DNA of 5,021 bases from Pseudomonadota bacterium. Its GTDB lineage: Bacteria; Cyanobacteriota; Vampirovibrionia; LMEP-6097. Below are positions 1 to 5,021 of the stretch, piece by piece. The stretch's first letter is position 1, and the number at the start of each line of letters is the position of its first letter. The stretch spans positions 1 through 5,021 of the forward strand of contig RFQS01000164.1 in the NCBI GenBank assembly GCA_009924885.1. The letters are read 5' to 3'. The translations under genes were made by a program, and so were the position numbers. A model generated the notes under the pieces. The model was given only the letters and a program-made list of their open reading frames with translations, searched no databases and was not told the DNA's origin.

Positions 1-97
1 AAAAGACAGGTCTCTGGATGGAATGATGACTTTAGAGAACAAATTATCTTTCAAAAATTTCCTAAAATCTCTTGATTTTTAGAATGAGACAGCCCTG
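1..97 (+). mobile_element. Probable right-hand end of an insertion sequence, truncated by the window edge
   Basis: Bases 83-96 (aatgagacagccct) read in reverse as agggctgtctcatt. This resembles the GGGGCTGTCTCA-type terminal inverted repeat that I recall from several transposase families. An open frame entering from the left edge stops at 80-82, immediately inside this motif, which is the usual arrangement at the downstream end of an insertion sequence. The element body, its left inverted repeat and any target duplication lie outside the window, so the family cannot be named and the element may be complete or decayed. The resemblance is from memory, not from a search. Bases 88-92 (gacag) and 109-113 (ctgtc) also form a short inverted repeat, which may be chance. 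Confidence 0.4.
2..82 (+). CDS. C-terminal end of an unrecognised protein, possibly a transposase (partial)
   Basis: A frame open from the left edge runs 26 codons to a TAG at 80-82. The residues visible include DRSLDGMMTLE and end in KSLDF, a mixed polar and hydrophobic tail with no recognisable motif. I call it a possible transposase tail only because it ends directly before an insertion-sequence-like end at 83-96. A second frame is also open from the edge (bases 1-75, stop TGA at 73-75) and could be the real one, so the frame is uncertain. No start, domain or catalytic residue is visible. Confidence 0.3.
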   Translation, partial: KDRSLDGMMTLENKLSFKNFLKSLDF

Positions 98-158
98 TGA
101 CTTAATATCTGTCATCAAAATAATACCAAGCCTTTTGAAACACTCTAGGGATTCCTAA

Positions 159-167
159 TGTTAGAAT
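159..167 (+). promoter_or_regulatory. Candidate extended -10 promoter for the permease gene
   Basis: The sequence tgttagaat combines a TGn extension with TAGAAT, which matches the -10 consensus TATAAT at five of six positions. No good -35 lies 16-18 bases upstream, but extended -10 promoters often do without one; TTGAAA at 135-140 is 21 bases away, too far for a normal pairing. Transcription would start near 174 and give a leader of about 35 bases before the ATG at 210. Assigned by eye only. Confidence 0.35.
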
Positions 168-209
168 TGACTTTCTGAATATTAATAACTGAATATCGGG
201 AAGATTTTA

Positions 210-1961
210 ATGGTCATTGAGAAAATAAAAGCTAGTAGTTCTGCTCTGTTTAGAAAAAAAAGTATAGAAGGCTGTGCTGAAGAGGCTTTAGATACAGGGG
301 CACATATTAACTTAAAAAAAATTCTTACAGCTAGAGATTTAACGGCTTTAGGTGTCGCTGCGATTATCGGGGCTGGTGTTTTTTCTACTATTGGTAGAGC
401 TTGTTTTAATGGTGGACCAGCGGTTTCCTTGTTATTTGTTTTTACGGCGATTACATGTGTGTTCTGTGCACTATGCTATGCTGAGTTCGCTTCAAGAATA
501 CCTGTTGCTGGCAGTGCTTATACTTATGCTTATGTAGCTTTTGGAGAGTTGGTCGCTTGGATTATTGGCTGGACTTTAGTTTTAGAGTATGCCATAGGTA
601 ATGCGACAGTGGCTATCGCTTGGTCAGCGAATTTCAGTAGTTTCTTAGAAGGTTTTGGGCTTAGGCTACCAGATTTTCTTTCAAATAGTTATCTTGCAGC
701 AGAGAAGTACCATAATGTTTTTCTGAAGCTTAGTGAAACTGGGGCGGTGATTCCTGAATACACTCAGCGAATGCATGATCTCTGGATCACAGCTCCTAAG
801 CTGTTTGGGACTATTCCTCTTATTTTAAATATCCCCGCTTTTTTAATAGTCGCTGCTATAACAGCTTTGGTATATGTCGGTGTTAAAGAGTCACGTAATA
901 CCACTATATTTATGGTTCTGTTTAAAGTGGCGGTGGTATTGCTTGTTATATTAGTAGGAGCTTTTTATGTAAATCCTGCGAATTGGGTACCCTTTGCACC
1001 AAATGGTGCTGCTGGAGTGATGCAAGGGGTTTCAGCTGTATTTTTTGCTTATATGGGTTTTGATGCTATCTCTACCACTGCTGAAGAGTGCAAAAACCCT
1101 CAGAAAGACCTTCCACGGGGCATGATGAATGCATTACTTATCTGTACTTTTCTTTACATCTCCATATCATTAGTTTTAACTGGTATGGTGAATTATACTG
1201 AACTTAACGTTGGTGATTTTCTTGCTTATGCTTTTGAAAAAGTAGGGCTGCATTGGTTAGGTGGGATACTTGCTTTAAGTGCTGTGGTCGCTACTACTAG
1301 TGTGCTTTTAGTATTTCAGTTAGCTCAGCCGAGAATCTGGATGGTAATGAGCCGTGATGGTCTTTTACCTAAGAAGTTTTCATATATTCATCCTAAGTTT
1401 CAGACACCCAGCTTTGCTACCATGGTGATGGGTTCTAGTGTTTCGCTTTCTACTCTTATTTTAGATGGTGAATTTGCGACTGATTTAAATAGTATTGGTA
1501 CACTCTTCGCTTTTGTGTCAGTGTGTGCAGGTATTCTTTTGTTACCAAAAAATGTTCAGGCAAGCAGGTTTAAAGTACCTTTTGTAAATGGTAGATATAT
1601 AGTCCCAGCTTTGTTTTTAGTGACTATGGTATTGATTAATGTTTGGAATATAAATTTTTTCCCAGAATTTTTCAGCTTAAATGATCCAGTGAAAACACCT
1701 TTCGACGTATTTTTACATAAATTTCCGTATTATACATTTTTTATTTTAACGATATTTATCACGATTATGAGTGCGATTAAAAAGCTTTCAATAATTCCAG
1801 TATTTGGTTTACTATCATGTTTTTATTTAATGACAGAGCTGGGTATCGCTAATTGGCAGCGATTCTTTATTTGGATGGCTATAGGTCTTGTTATTTATTT
1901 TGGTTTCGGTATGAAAAATAGTAAGCTTGCCGCAATTAATAAGGCGAAAGAGTTAAGCTAA
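210..1961 (+). CDS. APC-superfamily amino acid permease, CAT/YfnA-like
   Basis: This is an inner-membrane secondary transporter predicted to move amino acids, probably by cation symport or exchange; the substrate cannot be read from the sequence. The N-terminal ~38 residues are cytoplasmic and polar. TM1 holds the unwound APC substrate-site motif IGAGVF (residues 53-58). Residues 281-305 (YMGFDAISTTAEE, then KNPQKDLPRGM) match the conserved TM6 and following loop of the CAT family, and FKVP (454-457) precedes TM11. I count about 14 hydrophobic segments, as in CAT-type transporters, rather than 12. At 583 residues it is longer than YfnA-type proteins (about 460), the extra length lying in the N-terminal tail, a polar loop at about 151-200, and the C-terminal helices. 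The ATG is well fixed: an in-frame stop lies at 186-188, the next Met is residue 235, and a weak ribosome site (gggaag, 198-203) sits 6 bases upstream. It is a single-gene unit converging on the DUF58 gene. Family assignment is firm, substrate unknown. Confidence 0.93.
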   Translation: MVIEKIKASSSALFRKKSIEGCAEEALDTGAHINLKKILTARDLTALGVAAIIGAGVFSTIGRACFNGGPAVSLLFVFTAITCVFCALCYAEFASRIPVAGSAYTYAYVAFGELVAWIIGWTLVLEYAIGNATVAIAWSANFSSFLEGFGLRLPDFLSNSYLAAEKYHNVFLKLSETGAVIPEYTQRMHDLWITAPKLFGTIPLILNIPAFLIVAAITALVYVGVKESRNTTIFMVLFKVAVVLLVILVGAFYVNPANWVPFAPNGAAGVMQGVSAVFFAYMGFDAISTTAEECKNPQKDLPRGMMNALLICTFLYISISLVLTGMVNYTELNVGDFLAYAFEKVGLHWLGGILALSAVVATTSVLLVFQLAQPRIWMVMSRDGLLPKKFSYIHPKFQTPSFATMVMGSSVSLSTLILDGEFATDLNSIGTLFAFVSVCAGILLLPKNVQASRFKVPFVNGRYIVPALFLVTMVLINVWNINFFPEFFSLNDPVKTPFDVFLHKFPYYTFFILTIFITIMSAIKKLSIIPVFGLLSCFYLMTELGIANWQRFFIWMAIGLVIYFGFGMKNSKLAAINKAKELS

Positions 1962-1975
1962 CTGAAGAATAAAGG

Positions 1976-2911
1976 CTACTTTTTTAAGAAAAATTTCTGT
2001 AACTCAATCAGGTAGTTCTTATCCGTCGAGAGCTCTAGAAACTTTATTCCGAGTTTTTTGATCTCTGCTTTAAAAGCTTCTCTGTGATTGCTTTGTAGTT
2101 TGTTTATATATTCTCTGTTAATTTTTCGGTTTAAATTTAATGATGAACGGTGACCTGTTTCTGGATCATAAATTTCAATAAAGCCAAGATTCGGTAAAAA
2201 GAATTCCTTAGGATCTCTAATAGAGACTAGGCTTAGGTCTTGAGTTTTTTTTAAAATTTTAATTTCGTGATTATAGTTTAACTGTTCAGGATTATTAATT
2301 AAGGTTTTTTCTGATGCATAAATTTGATTTGGATTATCTAAAAAGTCTGAAATGTAAAAAATTATTGAATGCTTAGGACTCAATCTGATAACGGAATTCA
2401 GCGTTTTTTTAATATTAGTCGTTTTATGTAAGGGTTTAAAAGTTAAAAGTTCTTTTATAAGCCTAAAAATATGAGCCTTTCCCTGTTTGGGTTCTAGATA
2501 GAATTCTATATCTTCGCTCACTATCATTAGTCCGACTTTGTCATTGTTTTTAATGGCAAGAAAGGCAAGTATAGAGGCAAGTTCAATAGTAATTTCTTGT
2601 TTCGTTTTTTCTTCAGTGCCGAAAAGGCTAGAGGCACTTAAATCTATGACTAATAGTAAAGTCATTTGCCTTTCTTCTTTGTATTGTCTAATATAAGGAC
2701 CCTGCAATCGAGCAGTAACTTTCCAGTCTAGGTTTTTAATCTCGTCACCATGCTGATATTCTCTGATAGACTCGAAATTTAAGCCAGTACCTTTAAACGC
2801 AGATTTATATTCCCCTGCTAATATTTGACTGCTTAATTTATCACTTTTAAGTAATATTTTTTTGATTTGGCTGATTAAAACCTTATCTAGAACAGGGTTA
2901 TCATTAATCAT
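1976..2911 (-). CDS. DUF58 / von Willebrand A-like protein, partner of MoxR ATPase
   Basis: This 311-residue soluble protein of the DUF58 family pairs with MoxR ATPases and is inferred to act as an adaptor or client in a chaperone-like system, often tied to envelope or stress functions. The family signature is complete: GTGLNFESIREYQHGDEI (41-58) followed by NLDWKVTARL (60-69). The VWA-like core follows, with a full MIDAS DxSxS at D90, S92 and S94, the Thr element at KTTNI (163-167), and ISDF (187-190) with D189. The C-terminal part carries IRDPKEFFLP (231-240) and IYDPETG (247-253), also typical of DUF58. There is no signal peptide or membrane segment, unlike the longer membrane-anchored DUF58 proteins, so it is probably cytoplasmic. 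The ATG at 2911 has a clear ribosome site (aagaggt, minus strand 2927-2921) 9 bases upstream. It lies 24 bases after the moxR stop and is very probably cotranscribed. Length fits the short DUF58 subgroup. Confidence 0.92.
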   Translation of the reverse strand: MINDNPVLDKVLISQIKKILLKSDKLSSQILAGEYKSAFKGTGLNFESIREYQHGDEIKNLDWKVTARLQGPYIRQYKEERQMTLLLVIDLSASSLFGTEEKTKQEITIELASILAFLAIKNNDKVGLMIVSEDIEFYLEPKQGKAHIFRLIKELLTFKPLHKTTNIKKTLNSVIRLSPKHSIIFYISDFLDNPNQIYASEKTLINNPEQLNYNHEIKILKKTQDLSLVSIRDPKEFFLPNLGFIEIYDPETGHRSSLNLNRKINREYINKLQSNHREAFKAEIKKLGIKFLELSTDKNYLIELQKFFLKK

Positions 2912-2920
2912 CTGATAGAG

Positions 2921-2927
2921 ACCTCTT
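2921..2927 (-). promoter_or_regulatory. Ribosome binding site of the DUF58 gene
   Basis: On the minus strand the sequence reads aagaggt, with a 9-base spacer to the ATG at 2911. It is the strongest Shine-Dalgarno match in this two-gene unit and settles the DUF58 start. It sits inside the 24-base gap after the moxR stop codon, so the downstream gene has its own initiation site instead of relying on translational coupling by overlap. Confidence 0.6.
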
Positions 2928-2935
2928 CGAAAATA

Positions 2936-3940
2936 TCACGGCACCTCTATCGAATCAAAGATAATCTTAATGAGATCATCAGGGGTTTTTTCTTCTGCAC
3001 TAGCACTGAAACTCAATCCTATTCGATGTCTTAGCACATCAAAACCTATATTTTTAATGTCTTGTGGTACTACATAGGCTCTGCCCTGTAAATAAGCATA
3101 AGCTTTAGAGGCAAGTAATAAAGCGATAGAAGCTCTAGGAGAAGCTCCGTATTCTAGTAAGCCTTCTAAGTCTTTTATTTTCTGCTTACTATGAGTTTTG
3201 CTACTGTCAACATTAGATCTAGTCGCGAAAATAATATCAATAATATAATCTTGGATTTTTTCATCGACATAAACTTTATCCACTAATTCACGAGCTTTTG
3301 AGATCTCTTCTTTCCCAATTATTACGTCAAGTGAAGTATCTCGCTTAAGAGCTTTAAGATTCATAATTCTCTTCTCTTCTTCTCTAGAAGGGTAATCTAT
3401 TTTGATTTTCATCATAAATCTATCCATTTGTGCTTCAGGTAACATATAAGTCCCTTCTTGTTCTAAGGGGTTCTGAGTTGCAAGCACGATGAAAGGTTCA
3501 TCTAATTTGAAAGTTTCATCACCAATAGTGATACTTTTTTCTGCCATCGCCTCTAGGAGTGCTGACTGTACTTTAGCGGGAGCACGATTAATTTCATCTG
3601 CGAGTATTAAATTACTAAAAAGAGGGCCTTTTTTAATCTCGAAATGAGCCCCACTAGGATTATATATCTGGGTTCCAGTAATATCAGCAGGCAGCAAGTC
3701 TGGAGTAAACTGTATTCGCTGTGATTGAATGTTTATACATTCAGCAAGACTCTTTATAGTTTCTGTTTTTGCAAGACCAGGTACGCCTTCTATAAGCAAG
3801 TGACCACCAGTGATAATCGCTAAGAGAAGCTTTTCAATAAAAGTTTCTTGACCAATAATACGCTTTTTTAGTTCATCTTTAACTTTTTTGAAGACAGTGC
3901 TTTGAAAGAGTATTTGTTCATTTAATTCTTCTAGATTCAT
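2936..3940 (-). CDS. MoxR-family AAA+ ATPase
   Basis: This is a cytoplasmic AAA+ ATPase of the MoxR family (AAA_3), thought to form hexamers that remodel or mature partner proteins together with DUF58/VWA proteins. Counting from the ATG at 3940 (334 residues), the Walker A GVPGLAKT is at 52-59, Walker B LILADE at 111-116 (D115, E116), sensor 1 ATQNP at 154-158, the arginine-finger region PEAQMDRF at 168-175 (R174), and sensor 2 GASPRAS at 265-271 (R269). The lid domain ends with VLRHRI (302-307), typical of MoxR. All ATPase residues are present, so it should be active. The frame stays open upstream to a GTG at 3985, giving 349 residues, but that start lacks a ribosome site, its 15 extra residues are unlike MoxR N-termini, and it falls in what looks like a repeat remnant. 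I prefer the ATG, although its own ribosome site is weak. It is the first gene of the unit with the DUF58 gene. Confidence 0.94.
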   Translation of the reverse strand: MNLEELNEQILFQSTVFKKVKDELKKRIIGQETFIEKLLLAIITGGHLLIEGVPGLAKTETIKSLAECINIQSQRIQFTPDLLPADITGTQIYNPSGAHFEIKKGPLFSNLILADEINRAPAKVQSALLEAMAEKSITIGDETFKLDEPFIVLATQNPLEQEGTYMLPEAQMDRFMMKIKIDYPSREEEKRIMNLKALKRDTSLDVIIGKEEISKARELVDKVYVDEKIQDYIIDIIFATRSNVDSSKTHSKQKIKDLEGLLEYGASPRASIALLLASKAYAYLQGRAYVVPQDIKNIGFDVLRHRIGLSFSASAEEKTPDDLIKIIFDSIEVP

Positions 3941-3962
3941 TTTTATCTTTATCTCTATTTTA

Positions 3963-3998
3963 CCTGAGTGGTGTTTAGTCTGCACGAGGATGACGAAA
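3963..3998. repeat. Possible degenerate palindromic (REP-like) repeat remnant
   Basis: The stretch 3978-3995 (gtctgcacgaggatgacg) resembles one half of dispersed palindromic repeats that typically read as ...cctcgtg-loop-cacgagg-atgacg. A decayed other half is visible: cctgagtg (3963-3970) faces cacgagg (3983-3989), with CCT/AGG and GTG/CAC pairing across a mismatched core and a 12-base loop. Only one copy is in the window, so repetition cannot be shown here; the idea rests on resemblance and on the imperfect palindrome. Confidence 0.25.
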
Positions 3999-4091
3999 AC
4001 ACAGAAAGTGGAGTTCCGCTACACGCCCTTGATAAAGGAATAGTGATATGAGGAATAAGTTCTTATAGGTTTACTTTAAATTAAGTTAAAA

Positions 4092-4097
4092 AGGTGA
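4092..4097 (+). promoter_or_regulatory. Ribosome binding site that decides the PhyH gene start
   Basis: The sequence aggtga is a good Shine-Dalgarno match, complementary to the end of 16S rRNA, and lies 11 bases before the ATG at 4109. It overlaps an in-frame GTG at 4094 that would otherwise extend the protein by five residues (MSVLK). A start codon inside its own ribosome site is not usable, so the ATG at 4109 is the better call. Confidence 0.6.
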
Positions 4098-4108
4098 GTG
4101 TATTAAAA

Positions 4109-4987
4109 ATGGCAGAGATAAAGGCATCTTTAGATCAAGATATTAGTAAGAAAGAATTTTGGCAGAATTTTTTTCCGAAATTTAATATAGAAAAGGACAC
4201 TGTTTTTAGCGGTAGCCCTGTTTCTCTTACGGAGAAGGAACAGAAAGAAATACCAGAGCTAATGATCAGAGAGGGTTATTATAGGCTCGCTCAGAAAGAT
4301 TTAGGTATTAGTTTTGCTAACTGTACTGAACTTATTAAGAAATTAGATAACGAAGGCTTAGACCCAGTCTTCGCTTATATGTACGACGAACTCTGGCTAT
4401 TACAGGCAAAGGTGCAGAGTTTATATAAATTAGTTCTTGGTGAGGATTGCGTTATGCATCCTACGTTTTGGGCTTGGCTAGTTTCTACAGATAAAGAGAC
4501 CGCTGGTTGGGGACCGCATCGCGATAGAGATCGTTCTTGTTTAAGAGCAGATGGCTCTACTAGATTAATTACTATGTGGATACCTATAACAGAAGCTACT
4601 CCCATGAATGGTTGTGTTTATATGGTTCCAGCCTATAAAGACAGGCATTATAATACCGAGAAAGAAGATATTGTAAATTTTGATTTTCAGGATATTAGGG
4701 CTTTACTAGCTTCACCAGGCGATGTTTATATTTGGAATCATGAAGTCTATCACTGGGGTGCGAGGGCTGCCTATAGACCAGGTGGAGAGCCAAGAATCAG
4801 TCTTTCTTATGAGTACGCTGCTACAGATACGGCTCACATTAAATCACCTATTCTTGATCCTCAGAAGGTTCCTTCCTATGAAGAGCGTGTTAAACTCGTT
4901 GCCATGCAGATTTTACAGTATGCACATATGACAAACTTCCCTAAAAATGTTCTGATTACCTATGAAGCTGCCCAAAAAACAGCTTAA
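4109..4987 (+). CDS. Phytanoyl-CoA dioxygenase (PhyH) family Fe(II)/2-oxoglutarate oxygenase
   Basis: This is a predicted cytoplasmic non-haem iron oxygenase that couples 2-oxoglutarate decarboxylation to hydroxylation of an unknown small molecule. Counting from the ATG at 4109 (292 residues), the iron triad is complete: HRD (H137, D139) in GWGPHRDRDRS, and the distal His H215 in SPGDVYIWNHEVYHWG. R229 (EPRISLSYEY), 14 residues after H215, is placed to bind the 2-oxoglutarate carboxylate. The core strands lie between about residues 115 and 235, including MWIPITEATPMNGCVYMVP (156-174), the conserved 'wi.l.d....nG.l..vP' block of PhyH proteins. The N-terminal ~110 residues are mostly helical and polar; there is no signal peptide or membrane segment. 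Length is normal for the family. Members hydroxylate acyl-CoAs, ectoine, amino acids or peptide-bound residues, and halogenating relatives lack the Asp that is present here, so hydroxylation is expected. It stands alone, divergent from the MoxR unit, with no pathway gene beside it to suggest a substrate. Confidence 0.9.
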   Translation: MAEIKASLDQDISKKEFWQNFFPKFNIEKDTVFSGSPVSLTEKEQKEIPELMIREGYYRLAQKDLGISFANCTELIKKLDNEGLDPVFAYMYDELWLLQAKVQSLYKLVLGEDCVMHPTFWAWLVSTDKETAGWGPHRDRDRSCLRADGSTRLITMWIPITEATPMNGCVYMVPAYKDRHYNTEKEDIVNFDFQDIRALLASPGDVYIWNHEVYHWGARAAYRPGGEPRISLSYEYAATDTAHIKSPILDPQKVPSYEERVKLVAMQILQYAHMTNFPKNVLITYEAAQKTA

Positions 4988-5014
4988 GCACTAGTCCCAC
5001 TTACTTATGTAAGG

Positions 5015-5020
5015 TATAAT
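5015..5020 (+). promoter_or_regulatory. Candidate -10 box at the right edge
   Basis: A perfect TATAAT lies two bases from the window end, 28 bases after the dioxygenase stop. The -35 at 17 bases' spacing is tagtcc (4992-4997), only three of six matches, so this is a weak promoter on sequence alone. A short hairpin, cttac-ttat-gtaag (5000-5013), lies between; its 5-bp stem without a T run is too weak to call a terminator. It could serve a plus-strand gene beyond the window. Confidence 0.3.
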
Positions 5021-5021
5021 T

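Larger units (their letters stand above)
3941..4108. promoter_or_regulatory. Divergent intergenic region between the moxR-like and PhyH genes
   Basis: This spacer of about 170 bases must hold promoters for both flanking units. Facing moxR, TAAAAT (minus strand 3962-3957) is a five-of-six match to a -10 box, but it has no good -35 and would leave only about a 10-base leader. Facing the dioxygenase, TTGATA (4029-4034) resembles a -35 but has no matching -10 at 16-18 bases. TGATATGAG (4044-4052) and TATAGG (4064-4069) are weak -10 candidates. No operator-like palindrome is clear apart from the repeat remnant at 3963-3998. No promoter can be firmly assigned. Confidence 0.35.

Noticed and set aside
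167..196. TTGACT (167-172) with GAATAT (191-196) as permease promoter
   Set aside because: The start of transcription would fall near 203, leaving about 7 bases of leader and removing the ribosome site; GAATAT is also a poor -10.
151..200. Polar loop of the permease as a foreign insertion or extra domain
   Set aside because: A longer loop between TM3 and TM4 is, to my recollection, seen in other long CAT-like bacterial permeases, and its base composition does not differ visibly from the rest of the gene. Positions given are residues.
352..537. Plus-strand open frame of 61 codons inside the permease gene
   Set aside because: It is an out-of-frame shadow of the permease; its hydrophobic residues follow from the T-rich codons of the membrane segments.
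3941..3985. GTG start at 3985 giving a 349-residue MoxR protein
   Set aside because: There is no ribosome site upstream, the extra 15 residues are unlike MoxR N-termini, and the start lies in a possible repeat remnant. The ATG at 3940 gives a length normal for the family.
4048..4068. Six-codon open frame (MRNKFL) upstream of the dioxygenase, as a leader peptide
   Set aside because: It is too short, with no regulatory codon run, attenuator hairpin or clear ribosome site; chance is the simpler explanation.
4094..4108. GTG start at 4094 for the dioxygenase
   Set aside because: The GTG is inside the Shine-Dalgarno sequence (aggtga, 4092-4097) that serves the ATG at 4109.
4375..4605. Minus-strand open frame of 76 codons inside the dioxygenase gene
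   Set aside because: It lies wholly antisense to a well-supported gene, has no ribosome site or recognisable domain, and looks like a chance frame.
4722..4931. Plus-strand open frame of 69 codons inside the dioxygenase gene
   Set aside because: It is an out-of-frame shadow of the region that encodes the distal His and binding Arg; nothing supports it independently.

Overview
The window is AT-rich bacterial DNA with four intact protein-coding genes and short intergenic gaps. Gene content (a large APC-family amino acid permease, a MoxR-type AAA+ ATPase with a DUF58 partner, and a PhyH-family dioxygenase) does not fix a taxon. Low G+C, a probable insertion-sequence end and a possible degenerate palindromic repeat would fit a Gram-negative, perhaps host-associated, bacterium, but that is only an inference.

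Layout. Bases 1-97 look like the right-hand end of an insertion sequence: the last codons of an open frame, then an end-like motif (gagacagccct). Bases 98-209 hold a probable extended -10 promoter for a 583-residue CAT-like amino acid permease (210-1961, +). That gene converges, with a 14-base gap, on a two-gene minus-strand unit: moxR-like (2936-3940) followed by a DUF58 gene (1976-2911). A divergent spacer of about 170 bases (3941-4108) separates this unit from a plus-strand Fe(II)/2-oxoglutarate dioxygenase of the PhyH family (4109-4987). The last bases contain a perfect TATAAT, perhaps a promoter for a gene beyond the edge.

How the genes relate. MoxR and DUF58 are a known functional pair: the ATPase is thought to act as a chaperone or remodelling factor, and the DUF58 protein, which has a MIDAS-bearing von Willebrand A-like fold, as its adaptor or substrate partner. 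Larger clusters of this kind continue into membrane VWA (Bat) genes; here the unit ends at the convergent permease, so it is a minimal version. The permease and the dioxygenase are separate transcription units with no visible functional link to the pair.

I see no CRISPR array, tRNA, rRNA, recognisable riboswitch or defence system. I do not see a convincing new biological system. The best items for follow-up are the insertion-sequence end, the possible dispersed repeat in the moxR leader, and the dioxygenase of unknown substrate.
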